Assembly: GCA_902783155.1 (NCBI GenBank)
Contig: CACZPR010000056.1
Span: 1 to 42,535, forward strand
Direction of reading: 5' to 3'
DNA: 42,535 nucleotides
From: an uncultured Spirochaetaceae bacterium
Lineage (GTDB): Bacteria > Spirochaetota > Spirochaetia > Treponematales > Treponemataceae
The notes under the pieces are model-generated. The model was not told the DNA's origin, did no database searches, and was given only the letters and a program-made list of their open reading frames with translations. The translations under genes were made by a program, and so were the position numbers. Positions 15,050 to 22,849 of the stretch are shown in pieces. Every line of letters starts with the position of its first letter. Position 1 is the first letter of the stretch.

Positions 15050-16438
15050 CTATTTTTTGATAGAAATTTCTTTGTACATTGTTGATGTCGATGGCGCGAC
15101 ATTTATCTTTGGATTCCGGACCACCTGTATTGAAACATTGCTTGCATCTGCGGCATCTGCAAATGCGGCGTAAAGAATTTCAATTTCGGCGTGTCCACCG
15201 TAGCATGACAAATCAACAGTTTTGGAATCAATTTTTATTTTTGTCGTAAAACCCGATGTGGATTTTCCGGCTTTGTTTTTTCCATTTGCAATCACAAAAA
15301 GGTCTCCCTCCTTGATTCCACTTTTGAGTGCGCGGGATTTTTTTTCGGGAGTGAAAGAATAAATCTTGTAATCGTCAGAGTCTGTTGAAATCACACCCTT
15401 GTTGTCGTCCGCAAGTTTTATATTCTGTGTTTTGTTTAGCGTAATAGAAAGACCGATTGAATCAAGATATGCTTTCCCGGCGGCAGTTTTTTTCGCCATG
15501 ATTTTTGCAGTCTCCAAACTGTCGTAACGGATTATGGCATAGGATGTCGCGGTGTTTTCAATGTTGAGCAATTTTTTGTGGTACGCTTCCGCAATCCTGT
15601 ATCCGTTTGCGCTGGGAGATTCGTCAATGTTTCTGTAGCGCGCGATGTTCCATTTTTCCGGACGGGTTTCTTCATTCACGGAATAGACTGGTTCAAGACC
15701 ATGGGCAACGCTTGCTTTGTTAAGAACGTATTTTATGGCTGCGTCTGTTTTGAAAGACGGATTAAGCAGATTGTTGAATTCCTTTGAGTAGATTTCGACC
15801 AGCTTTGAGGAAATCAAAAAATCTTTGTTCCTGTAGGTGTCCCAAAAAACTTCGTAGCTTGCGGAATCAATTTTTGAAATGTATTTTTCCAAAAGTTCGG
15901 CAAGTCGTTTTTCGCCGGCGGCTTTTTCTGCCGCAAGTTTTTCGTCGAATTTTTTTTGCTCCTCGGCATCAAAATATGTTACCGTGTCGAGAGTGCTGCT
16001 GTTTCCGCGTTTTCCGCTCCTTCTATATCCGTTTGCGTTTTCGTCCGCATTGGCGACACCCTCGATACGCATCAATGGCCATTTGTCGGGGTCCGTCTCG
16101 TTGTCGATTGAATAGACCGGCTCCAGTCCATCCTCGATGCTTGCTTTGTTCAAAATGTAGCAGGATGAAACTTGTTGATTGTGAAAACTTTTAAATGGTT
16201 CGTACTTGTTCAGCTCGGTGTCATAGATAATCACATTTTCGGCAGTCATCGTGTATACCCCATCATGGTTTATACCCTTGTACTGTGCGTTTCGGATGAA
16301 TTTCATAATCAATCTTATGGCTTCGGTTTTTTCTGAATCATCACGGCTTTCAACGGAAATATCGGAAGCATTTCCTTCTGCGGTGACAAAATTCAATCCG
16401 CAAAAAATGAAGACCAGAGCGAAAAAAATACTTTTCAT
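15050..16438 (-). CDS. Exported protein with two FGE-like fragments and a PDZ-like C-terminus
   Basis: 462 residues from the ATG at 16438, which follows AGGGGAG and begins a clear signal peptide (MKSIFFALVFIFCGLNFVTA). A longer frame to 16756 overlaps the yhhQ gene and is not real. Two copies of the FGE-like fragment are present: residues ~94-140 (CYILNKASIEDGLEPVYSI, DPDKW, NANGYRR) and ~237-281 (YVLNKASVAHGLEPVYSV, RPEKW, SANGYRI). Between them is a charged coiled coil (~158-190). The C-terminal ~90 residues (LKSGIKEGDLFVIANGK ... VSIQVVRNP) resemble PDZ. It is a longer version of the downstream paralogue. Confidence 0.78.
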   Translation of the reverse strand: MKSIFFALVFIFCGLNFVTAEGNASDISVESRDDSEKTEAIRLIMKFIRNAQYKGINHDGVYTMTAENVIIYDTELNKYEPFKSFHNQQVSSCYILNKASIEDGLEPVYSIDNETDPDKWPLMRIEGVANADENANGYRRSGKRGNSSTLDTVTYFDAEEQKKFDEKLAAEKAAGEKRLAELLEKYISKIDSASYEVFWDTYRNKDFLISSKLVEIYSKEFNNLLNPSFKTDAAIKYVLNKASVAHGLEPVYSVNEETRPEKWNIARYRNIDESPSANGYRIAEAYHKKLLNIENTATSYAIIRYDSLETAKIMAKKTAAGKAYLDSIGLSITLNKTQNIKLADDNKGVISTDSDDYKIYSFTPEKKSRALKSGIKEGDLFVIANGKNKAGKSTSGFTTKIKIDSKTVDLSCYGGHAEIEILYAAFADAADASNVSIQVVRNPKINVAPSTSTMYKEISIKK

Positions 16439-16487
16439 TAAAACTCCCCTTAAAAAATCCCACAAAATGCAAAAACACTGTCCCCTT

Positions 16488-16516
16488 AATTTAGATTTTT
16501 CTATAAAAAAAATCAA
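16488..16516 (-). promoter_or_regulatory. Promoter for the exported paralogues and perhaps cls
   Basis: On the minus strand TTGATT (16516-16511), 17 bp, and TAAATT (16493-16488). The -35 overlaps the stop codon of yhhQ. Box matches are moderate (four of six each); spacing is ideal. Confidence 0.35.
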
Positions 16517-17208
16517 CTCTCCCCCGGTTTGGTTACAGTTTCTGAGCTTTTGTTTCGGGTCAGCAGGTAGAAAAACGGGGTGTCCAGAAGTGCCAGGATG
16601 AACTTGAAAATGTACTGGCCAATCAGCATGGAAAGAAGCGTCAGGTGCATTTCTTTGTTGAAAAACCATCCGAATCCAAATCCAAATGCTATGCTGATAA
16701 ACACAATCGTGTCTATAATCTGGCTGGTCATTGTGGATGCGTTGTTCCAAATCCACCTTGCGCGGTTTGAACCTTTTTTTGCAATCACACGGTTACGGAT
16801 TTTATGGAAAATCCAAACGTCCCACAGCTGTGAACAGATGTAGCCGGCCAGACTTGCGATTACAAAAATCCAGTTCTGTCCCAAAACTTTTTCGTATGCG
16901 ACCTGCATCTCACTGTCTGCCGCCGGTAAAAACTGGGTCAGCACAATAAGTGTGGTTGCAAAAATCTGTCCGATTAATCCAAGGACAACGGTTTTGTTTG
17001 CCTGCTTTTTTCCCCACAGTTCTCCAATCACATCGGTAATCAAAAAAGTAATTGCGTAACAGATTCCTGCGCCTGGCAATGTAACGACGGTTCCCTTGAA
17101 AATGCTGATTCCAGTATAAATAAGTTTTCCTGTAACCACGTTTGAAATCACAAGCGCGACAACAAAAATCACATTCAAAATCATCAGATTGTTTTCGTTT
17201 TTTTTCAT
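16513..17208 (-). CDS. yhhQ: Queuosine-precursor transporter, YhhQ/VUT family
   Basis: 231 residues with about six hydrophobic segments. The family signature around ITFLITDVIGELWGKKQANK is intact, as are the GYICSQLWDVWIFHKIR and TMTSQIIDTIVFISIAF segments. YhhQ-family proteins import queuosine precursors such as preQ0 and preQ1 across the inner membrane. The start follows a GGAAAG site 10 bp after queC, and the gene is last in queF-queC-yhhQ, which supports the transport role. Having both a transporter and the last two synthesis steps for preQ1 suggests import as a supplement. Confidence 0.92.
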   Translation of the reverse strand: MKKNENNLMILNVIFVVALVISNVVTGKLIYTGISIFKGTVVTLPGAGICYAITFLITDVIGELWGKKQANKTVVLGLIGQIFATTLIVLTQFLPAADSEMQVAYEKVLGQNWIFVIASLAGYICSQLWDVWIFHKIRNRVIAKKGSNRARWIWNNASTMTSQIIDTIVFISIAFGFGFGWFFNKEMHLTLLSMLIGQYIFKFILALLDTPFFYLLTRNKSSETVTKPGES

Positions 17209-17217
17209 CTTTCTTTC

Positions 17218-17910
17218 CTAATATTCGAGAGGGTCTTCCGTATTGTTTGCCCTGAAAGCTGCGATACGGTCTCTACAGGTTCCACATTCGCCACAAGGTT
17301 TTTCGCCACCCTCGTAGCAGCTCCATGTAAGATGGTATGGAGTTTTAAGTTCGAGCCCCTTTTTAACGACGGCGGCCTTGTTTGATTTGTAGAAGGGGGC
17401 CACGACTTTTACTTTGCCGTAAGTTCCCAAAGAGATTGCGGAACCAATTGTGTCCACAAATTCAACGGAACAGTCCGCGTAGGCATTTCCGGCTGCGTCA
17501 TCGGCGTGGACTCCTATGAAGATTTCAGTGTCGTCGTTTTCAAAAAGACCCTGCGCAAGACTTGCACAGACACTAAGCATGAGACCGTTTCTGAATGGAA
17601 CGTAGGTGCTCACTTTGCCTTCGCCATTTTTTTTAATCTGCTCGCTGTAGGACTCGTGCTCAATCTGCTGGCTTGAACCTTCAAGGAGCGAACAGTTTGA
17701 ATACTTCATAATGGAAGACAAATCAAATTCATAATGCGGGATATTGTAAAACTTACTGATTTTTCGGGCGCACTCAAGTTCTTTGCTATGCTTTTGTCCA
17801 TAGAAGATTGAAACGGAGACAACATTGTCTTCTCCAAATTTTTCCACGGCAAGAGACATGCAGGTTGTGGAATCAATTCCACCCGAGGAGAGAACTATTG
17901 CTTTTTTCAT
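17218..17910 (-). CDS. queC: 7-cyano-7-deazaguanine (preQ0) synthase
   Basis: About 230 residues, normal for QueC. It converts 7-carboxy-7-deazaguanine, ammonia and ATP to preQ0. The PP-loop for ATP is AIVLSSGGIDSTT near the N-terminus; C-terminal cysteines of CYEGGEKPCGECGTC bind zinc. Two ATGs are possible, 17916 and 17910; AGGA is about 8 nt before the second but only 2 nt before the first, so 17910 is preferred. The stop codon of queF lies 10 bp upstream, close to this ribosome site, which suggests coupled translation. queD and queE are not in the window. Confidence 0.96.
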   Translation of the reverse strand: MKKAIVLSSGGIDSTTCMSLAVEKFGEDNVVSVSIFYGQKHSKELECARKISKFYNIPHYEFDLSSIMKYSNCSLLEGSSQQIEHESYSEQIKKNGEGKVSTYVPFRNGLMLSVCASLAQGLFENDDTEIFIGVHADDAAGNAYADCSVEFVDTIGSAISLGTYGKVKVVAPFYKSNKAAVVKKGLELKTPYHLTWSCYEGGEKPCGECGTCRDRIAAFRANNTEDPLEY

Positions 17911-17919
17911 CGACATTTC

Positions 17920-18405
17920 CTATTTCCAGCTGCGTCTGTCAACACTCGCAAAAAGACGGTCCTTCGCCACTGATTCATAATGGGTTCCCGGTTTTCCGTA
18001 ATTTGCAAAAGGGTAAATAGAAATGCCTCCACGCGGAGTAAAAATGCCTTCCACCTCTATGTATTTTGGCTCAAGCAGTTTGATTAAATCCTTCATAATG
18101 ATGTTGGCGCAGTCTTCGTGAAAATCGCCATGGTTTCTGAAACTAAAAAGATAGAGCTTTAGGGATTTTGACTCAACAATAAATCTGTCGGGAATGTAGT
18201 TGATTCGGATCTCCGCAAAATCTGGCTGCCCGGTCTTGGGGCAAAGCGATGTGAATTCCGGACAGTTGAGCATGACCATGTAATCATTGTCGGGATGTTT
18301 GTTCGGGAACCTTTCCAAAAGGTCGGGATTGTAGTCGTAGGTGTACTTGGTGTTCTGGTTTCCAAGCAGACTTACGCCTTCAAGTTCAGCTTCTGAACGA
18401 CTCAT
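17920..18405 (-). CDS. queF: NADPH-dependent 7-cyano-7-deazaguanine reductase
   Basis: 161 residues, the short (type I, B. subtilis-like) form. It reduces the nitrile preQ0 to preQ1 with two NADPH. The key motif [16 protein letters not shown] binds NADPH. Catalytic Cys55 ([12 protein letters not shown]), Asp62, His96 and Glu97 (DFHEDC) fall at the numbers known for the B. subtilis enzyme. It is first in the operon, with ribosome site GGAG 7 nt before the ATG; that site lies in the 3' part of the preQ1-I riboswitch candidate. Confidence 0.97.
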   Translation of the reverse strand: MSRSEAELEGVSLLGNQNTKYTYDYNPDLLERFPNKHPDNDYMVMLNCPEFTSLCPKTGQPDFAEIRINYIPDRFIVESKSLKLYLFSFRNHGDFHEDCANIIMKDLIKLLEPKYIEVEGIFTPRGGISIYPFANYGKPGTHYESVAKDRLFASVDRRSWK

Positions 18406-18412
18406 AAAAATA

Positions 18413-18451
18413 CTCCATAGTTTTGATAAAGCGGGATGGTTTCGAACCGCT
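18413..18451 (-). promoter_or_regulatory. preQ1-I riboswitch candidate controlling queF translation
   Basis: On the minus strand a 5-bp stem AGCGG/CCGCT (18451-18447 with 18434-18430) closes a 12-nt loop starting UUCG, followed by the A-rich tail UUAUCAAAACUAUGGAG. Stem, loop size and tail match the preQ1-I class; the tail is very close to the Thermoanaerobacter type (UUAACAAAACAAGG). Loop CCAU (18439-18436) can pair with tail AUGG (18418-18415), forming the pseudoknot and covering part of the GGAG ribosome site. Binding of preQ1 should block translation of queF. A separate CCTCT-GAAA-AGAGG tetraloop hairpin lies just upstream (18467-18454). Confidence 0.75.
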
Positions 18452-18473
18452 GTCCTCTTTTCAGAGGGATTCT

Positions 18474-18502
18474 ATAATATATCAAAAAACAATAGTTCGC
18501 AA
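18474..18502 (-). promoter_or_regulatory. Promoter of the queF-queC-yhhQ operon
   Basis: On the minus strand TTGCGA (18502-18497), a 17-bp spacer and TATTAT (18479-18474). The transcript would begin near 18467, so the leader holds the tetraloop hairpin and then the riboswitch. Confidence 0.6.
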
Positions 18503-18562
18503 GCCATTTGAAAAAAATCTAAAATCGACAGGGGAGGGAAGCTCTGTTTTTTTATTAATTTT

Positions 18563-18571
18563 TGATATAGT
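18563..18571 (+). promoter_or_regulatory. Extended -10 promoter of glf
   Basis: TGA followed by TATAGT (18566-18571), an extended -10 with one mismatch. Start near 18578. The ribosome site GAGGAG (18584-18589) is unusually far (14 nt) from the ATG at 18604, and a three-codon open frame (ATG CTG AAA TAA, 18590-18601) lies between. Confidence 0.45.
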
Positions 18572-18603
18572 ATTTTAGTGTACGAGGAGATGCTGAAATA
18601 ATT

Positions 18604-19707
18604 ATGAAGTACGATTTTTTATTTGTCGGTGCGGGGCTGTTTAATGCGACTGTTGCCAACGAAGCAAAGAAGTTTGGAAAAAAATGCCTTGTGATTGAAA
18701 AACGCAATCACCTTGCCGGAAACATTTATACAGAAAATATTGAGGGAATCAATTTTCATAAATACGGTGCGCACATATTCCATACGGACAGCAAGGAAGT
18801 CTGGGACTATGTAAACCAGTTTGCCGAGTTCAACCGCTACACAAATTCTCCTGTTGCCAACTACAAAAACCAGCTCTACAATCTTCCGTTCAACATGAAC
18901 ACTTTCAATAAAATCTGGCCGGACGTGATTACACCTGAGCAGGCAAAAAAAAGAATTGCAGAGCAGGCTTCGGTCATGGCGGGAAAAACACCGCAGAATC
19001 TTGAGGAACAGGCTGTTTCTCTTGTTGGACGTGACATTTACGAACGGCTGATTAAAGGCTACACCGAAAAGCAGTGGGGGAGAAAATGTACGGAGCTTCC
19101 CGCCACAATAATCAAGCGGCTCCCGGTGCGTCTGATTTTTGACAACAACTATTTCAACGACAAATACCAGGGCATCCCGATGGGCGGTTACACCCAGATT
19201 GTTGAAAAAATGTTTGAGGGCTGCGACATCCAGCTTGAAACTGATTTTTTTTATGACAAGGAGAAGTGGCTTTCGCTTGCGGATAAAGTTGTCTACACCG
19301 GAACCATAGACAGATTCTTTGACTACAGCGAGGGGGAACTTGAATATCGTTCGCTGCGTTTTGAAAGTGAAATCCTTGACTGTGAAAATTTTCAGGGCAA
19401 CGCGGTTGTAAACTATACGGAGGCTGAAATTCCATACACCAGAATCATCGAGCACAAGCATTTTGAATTCGGGACACAGCCAAAGACAATAATCACGCGC
19501 GAATATCCGGCAACATGGAAGCAGGGTGATGAACCGTATTACGCAATCAACGACCAGCGGAACACCGAGCTTTATGCGAAATACAAAAACCTTGCCGCCG
19601 CACAGGACAAAGTGGTCTTCGGTGGACGGCTTGGAATGTACAGGTATTTCGACATGGACGACACCGTTGCGGAAGCTCTGGCGTTGAGCAAAAATCTACT
19701 CTCCTGA
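18604..19707 (+). CDS. glf: UDP-galactopyranose mutase
   Basis: 367 residues, normal length. It interconverts UDP-galactopyranose and UDP-galactofuranose using reduced FAD, supplying Galf for surface glycans. The Rossmann FAD motif is at the N-terminus (YDFLFVGAGLFNATVANE, ending in the acidic LVIEKRNHLAGN). YGAHIFHT, YEKQWG-like YTEKQWGRKC, and the C-terminal FGGRLGMYRYFDMDDTVAEAL are family hallmarks. It is a single gene, not followed by glycosyltransferases; its 3' end overlaps the converging permease gene by 12 bp. Confidence 0.96.
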   Translation: MKYDFLFVGAGLFNATVANEAKKFGKKCLVIEKRNHLAGNIYTENIEGINFHKYGAHIFHTDSKEVWDYVNQFAEFNRYTNSPVANYKNQLYNLPFNMNTFNKIWPDVITPEQAKKRIAEQASVMAGKTPQNLEEQAVSLVGRDIYERLIKGYTEKQWGRKCTELPATIIKRLPVRLIFDNNYFNDKYQGIPMGGYTQIVEKMFEGCDIQLETDFFYDKEKWLSLADKVVYTGTIDRFFDYSEGELEYRSLRFESEILDCENFQGNAVVNYTEAEIPYTRIIEHKHFEFGTQPKTIITREYPATWKQGDEPYYAINDQRNTELYAKYKNLAAAQDKVVFGGRLGMYRYFDMDDTVAEALALSKNLLS

Positions 19708-20889
19708 CAGCGCTATAACCGGATCCAGTTTGGCGGCACGTGACGCTGGACTGAATCCGAAAAATATTCCGACCAGAACAGAAAACACAAAAGAAATCAC
19801 ACAGGAATTCACGCTGATTACGAACGAAAGCGAACGCACATATTCAACTGCAAAACTGATTCCAATCCCCATGATGATTCCGACTATGCCGCCCATAACC
19901 GTTATGCTTGCGGATTCAATCAAAAATTGCTGGCGTATTGTTGCAGGACTTGCGCCCAATGCTTTTCTAATTCCAATCTCCTGCTTGCGCTCGGTAACAG
20001 TCACAATCATAATGTTCATAATACCTATACCGCCTACCAGTAAGGAGATTGCGGCAATTGCTGCGAGCATAACGGACATTGTTGATGTGATTTCGCTCAT
20101 CTGGCTTATCATGGTCTGCATGGAGCTTACGGAAACAGAGTTTTCCTGTCCCGTCAGATTTGTAAAATATTCTTTTATCGTATCAACCAGGGCTGTGGTC
20201 TTGCTTTCTGAAACTGCCTGTACCATCACGGTTGATGCATCCGGATTCGGAGTAATCTGCTTTGCGTAAAATCCCCTTGTAATGTAACATCCGTTGGTGG
20301 AATTTTCCATTCCCGCGGACTGCTCCTTCAAAACGCCAATCACAAGAAAATTGAATTTCACGGAATCAATCACAAGGGTCACGTTTTTTCCAACACCGTC
20401 GCCATTTGGAAAAAGGGAGCTTGCTATTGTGCTTCCCAAAATAATCCGCTGGTTTCCCATAACGTTGTCGGTTATTGAAAAATATTCACCGGCATCCAGC
20501 TCCAGTCCGTAAGTCTGTAGATAGTCAGTCTCGACCGCTGTGCATGATACGCTTGCACTTGAATCGCCATAGCTGACCGTTCCATTCAGAGAATTTTTGT
20601 ACCAGATTTTTTTGATTCCAGAAATCTGTCCGAACATTGTGTCTCTGAACGAATCTGTGAACTGAACGGACGATGACGAATTTCTTCTGGACATAAATCC
20701 CGAACTGATGCTGACCATGTCCAGACCGGACGAACCGAATGTATCTTTAATCTGCTTGGTGGAACTTTCTCCCATGCTCATAATTACAATGACCGATGCA
20801 ACACCAATTATGATTCCCAGAAGAGAAAGAAATGTTCGTGTTTTGTTTCGCCTGAAATTTTGGAGAGCGTTTATAAAATCCTCAAACAT
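19696..20889 (-). CDS. MacB-type ABC transporter permease
   Basis: 397 residues. It opens with ALQNFRRNKTRTFLSLLGIIIGVASVIVI, the first membrane segment of MacB/FtsX permeases, followed by a ~230-residue periplasmic MacB core and three C-terminal segments (ISLLVGGIGIMNIMIVTVTERKQEIGIRKALGAS, MGGIVGIIMGIGISF, and the final VISFVFSVLVGIFFGFSPA). The ERKQEIGIRKALGA motif is the coupling site to the ATPase. It is last in the TolC-adaptor-ATPase-permease operon; its start overlaps the ATPase gene by 8 bp. MacB pumps work by mechanotransmission and push peptides, antibiotics or lipoproteins through TolC. The substrate is not clear. Confidence 0.93.
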   Translation of the reverse strand: MFEDFINALQNFRRNKTRTFLSLLGIIIGVASVIVIMSMGESSTKQIKDTFGSSGLDMVSISSGFMSRRNSSSSVQFTDSFRDTMFGQISGIKKIWYKNSLNGTVSYGDSSASVSCTAVETDYLQTYGLELDAGEYFSITDNVMGNQRIILGSTIASSLFPNGDGVGKNVTLVIDSVKFNFLVIGVLKEQSAGMENSTNGCYITRGFYAKQITPNPDASTVMVQAVSESKTTALVDTIKEYFTNLTGQENSVSVSSMQTMISQMSEITSTMSVMLAAIAAISLLVGGIGIMNIMIVTVTERKQEIGIRKALGASPATIRQQFLIESASITVMGGIVGIIMGIGISFAVEYVRSLSFVISVNSCVISFVFSVLVGIFFGFSPASRAAKLDPVIALSGE

Positions 20890-21628
20890 TTTTTTCCTCC
20901 TGATTTTCCGATGCAGATTTTTCGTTTGTGAATTCCTGTGGCTCCTGGAAAATATCGCTCTGAATCATGCCGTCCAAAATTCTTATGCAACGGTTTGAAC
21001 TTGCGCCAACCCTCGGGTCATGCGTAACAATCACAATGGTAGTTCCCGTCCTGTTGATTTCCCAGAACAAATCCATTACCGCACGGCTTGTCTTGCTGTC
21101 CAAAGCTCCGGTCGGTTCGTCCGCAAGAATTATTTTTGGTTTTGTCACAGTCGCACGTGCAATGGCGACCCTCTGTTTTTGTCCTCCCGAAAGTTCATGC
21201 GGGCGGTGGTTCATTCGCTCGGCAAGCCCCACTTTTTGCAAAGCCAGTTCCGCAAGTTCGCGTCTGTCACGTTTATCCACACCTGCATAGCGAAGGGGAA
21301 GCATTACATTTTCCAGAACAGTCATCGACGGCAAAAGAAAATACTGCTGAAAAACAAAACCGACAGTCTGGTTGCGCAAAACCGCAAGCTCCTTTTCATT
21401 CATCTTTGCGGTTTCTTTTTCATTGATTTTTACAACTCCCTCAGACGGCTGGTCCAGACATCCAATCATATTCATGCAAGTGGATTTTCCCGAACCCGAC
21501 GGTCCCATGATTGTCACAAATTCTCCCTGCGCAATATCAAACGAGACACCACGGAGAGCGTAGACAGTTGAATCTCCAACAGAGTAAGTTTTTTTTACGT
21601 CTTCCAAAGTAATAACAGATTTGGCCAT
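20882..21628 (-). CDS. MacB/LolD-type ABC transporter ATPase
   Basis: 248 residues from the ATG at 21628, chosen because GGAG lies 9 nt upstream; the longer frame from 21649 has none. All ABC motifs are present: Walker A GPSGSGKST, Q-loop FVFQQYFLL, signature LSGGQKQRVAIARA, Walker B IILADEPTGALD, and H-loop VTHD. The sequence is of the MacB/LolD/FtsE class (PTGALDSKT, DQPSEGVVKI). It powers the permease encoded just downstream. Confidence 0.96.
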   Translation of the reverse strand: MAKSVITLEDVKKTYSVGDSTVYALRGVSFDIAQGEFVTIMGPSGSGKSTCMNMIGCLDQPSEGVVKINEKETAKMNEKELAVLRNQTVGFVFQQYFLLPSMTVLENVMLPLRYAGVDKRDRRELAELALQKVGLAERMNHRPHELSGGQKQRVAIARATVTKPKIILADEPTGALDSKTSRAVMDLFWEINRTGTTIVIVTHDPRVGASSNRCIRILDGMIQSDIFQEPQEFTNEKSASENQEEKNV

Positions 21629-21679
21629 CAAATTTTTCTCCGCATTCAAAGTTGGTTCTGATTTTAGAGATGCCCTTCA

Positions 21680-22849
21680 TTAAAATCCTGGAGGTCCGCT
21701 GAATCCACCGCCACTTGGCATTCCACCGCCGCTTCTTCCGGAGCCGCCGCCACCACCGCTTGGCATTCCTCCCGACATTCCACCGCCCATACCATTTCTA
21801 CGCTGGGTTCCAGAAGCTCCTCCCGCGCTCTGTGCTTTTACACGCTCACCACCGGAAAGACCGCTTTCAACTTTTACGTAATCCTTGTCGTAAGGCGAAA
21901 CCGTCACGTTGATTTTTTCACCGCTGTCCGCAAGTTCCACAAAGGCCTGTCCATCTTCACGACCGATTGCGTAGCGAGAAACAAGAATATAATTTTCATC
22001 CGGCGCAATCTTTATTTTTCCGGAGAACGAAAAGTTTGGAAGAATTGTCTCGGGGTATTCATCAATGCGGACTGTAACTTTTACAACCGTTGCTCCACGG
22101 GAGGTCACAGTTCCAATTGCCGGCCAACCGACAACATATCCTTTTACAGTTTCATTGCTGGCGGAGAAAGTAAAATCAACTTCCTGACCGACTTTCAGTT
22201 TGCTTACATCGGTTTCCGCAACTTCGACCTGTGCCGTAAGATAGGATGTGTCAACCAGGGTTCCAATATCGTCTTTCGCTTCAATATAGTCTCCGACAGC
22301 CACGCTCATGTTTGCGACAATTCCATCAAAAGTTGCGGTGACTTTTCTTTCGTTCACCTTTTGAACCAACGAAGTGCGCTGGTTCAACTTCAGCTGATAC
22401 TCACGTGCAGAACCTGTAATCAAAACGGTCTGGGTTTCGTAGTCGTGTTTCGCAAGATTGTATCTTTCTGTCGTGTCGTCAAGCTGAATGATTATGTCGC
22501 CTTTTTTTACCGTGTCGCCCTGCTTTACATAAACCTGAGTGACGGTTCCTGCTGACGAGGCCTTCAAAGTTTGAGACTGTGCTGCGGCAATTGCACCGGA
22601 AATCTCAATTACATTTTCGTAAGTTTCCTTGGTGACTGTGTAGACCGTGTTTGCGACTTCGTTCTTTGAAATTATTTTTCGCGCAACAAAAAGTCCTGCC
22701 GCCACAACGCCGCCAATTATAATCAGTATTATGAGAACCTTCAAAACCTTCGGCATTTTTTTTCGTGCCTTTTTTGTTTTCAGTTCAATCTGATTTTCCG
22801 TGTTTTCAGAATTTTCGATTTCCGTTTTTTGTTTTTTATTTTTGGACAT
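21680..22849 (-). CDS. Periplasmic adaptor (membrane fusion protein) of the exporter
   Basis: 389 residues from the ATG at 22849, which follows GGAGGA. One membrane segment (VLKVLIILIIIGGVVAAGLFVA) after a basic cytoplasmic tail anchors it in the inner membrane. The rest is a MacA/HlyD-type adaptor: split lipoyl domain (SSAGTVTQVYVKQGDTVKKGD and VTATFDGIVANMSVAVGDYI), a short alpha hairpin, and beta-barrel and proximal domains. The alpha hairpin is short compared with MacA. The last ~40 residues are almost all Gly, Ser, Pro and Met (repeats like GGGMPSGGG), seen in several adaptor proteins of unknown meaning. It overlaps the 3' end of the tolC gene by 14 bp. Confidence 0.92.
   Translation of the reverse strand: MSKNKKQKTEIENSENTENQIELKTKKARKKMPKVLKVLIILIIIGGVVAAGLFVARKIISKNEVANTVYTVTKETYENVIEISGAIAAAQSQTLKASSAGTVTQVYVKQGDTVKKGDIIIQLDDTTERYNLAKHDYETQTVLITGSAREYQLKLNQRTSLVQKVNERKVTATFDGIVANMSVAVGDYIEAKDDIGTLVDTSYLTAQVEVAETDVSKLKVGQEVDFTFSASNETVKGYVVGWPAIGTVTSRGATVVKVTVRIDEYPETILPNFSFSGKIKIAPDENYILVSRYAIGREDGQAFVELADSGEKINVTVSPYDKDYVKVESGLSGGERVKAQSAGGASGTQRRNGMGGGMSGGMPSGGGGGSGRSGGGMPSGGGFSGPPGF

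Noticed and set aside
16439-16756. N-terminal extension of the exported FGE-like protein
   Set aside because: It would overlap the conserved yhhQ gene; the ATG at 16438 has a strong ribosome site and begins a signal peptide.
18619-19461. Leftward 280-codon open frame inside glf
   Set aside because: It is the antisense shadow of the conserved glf gene.
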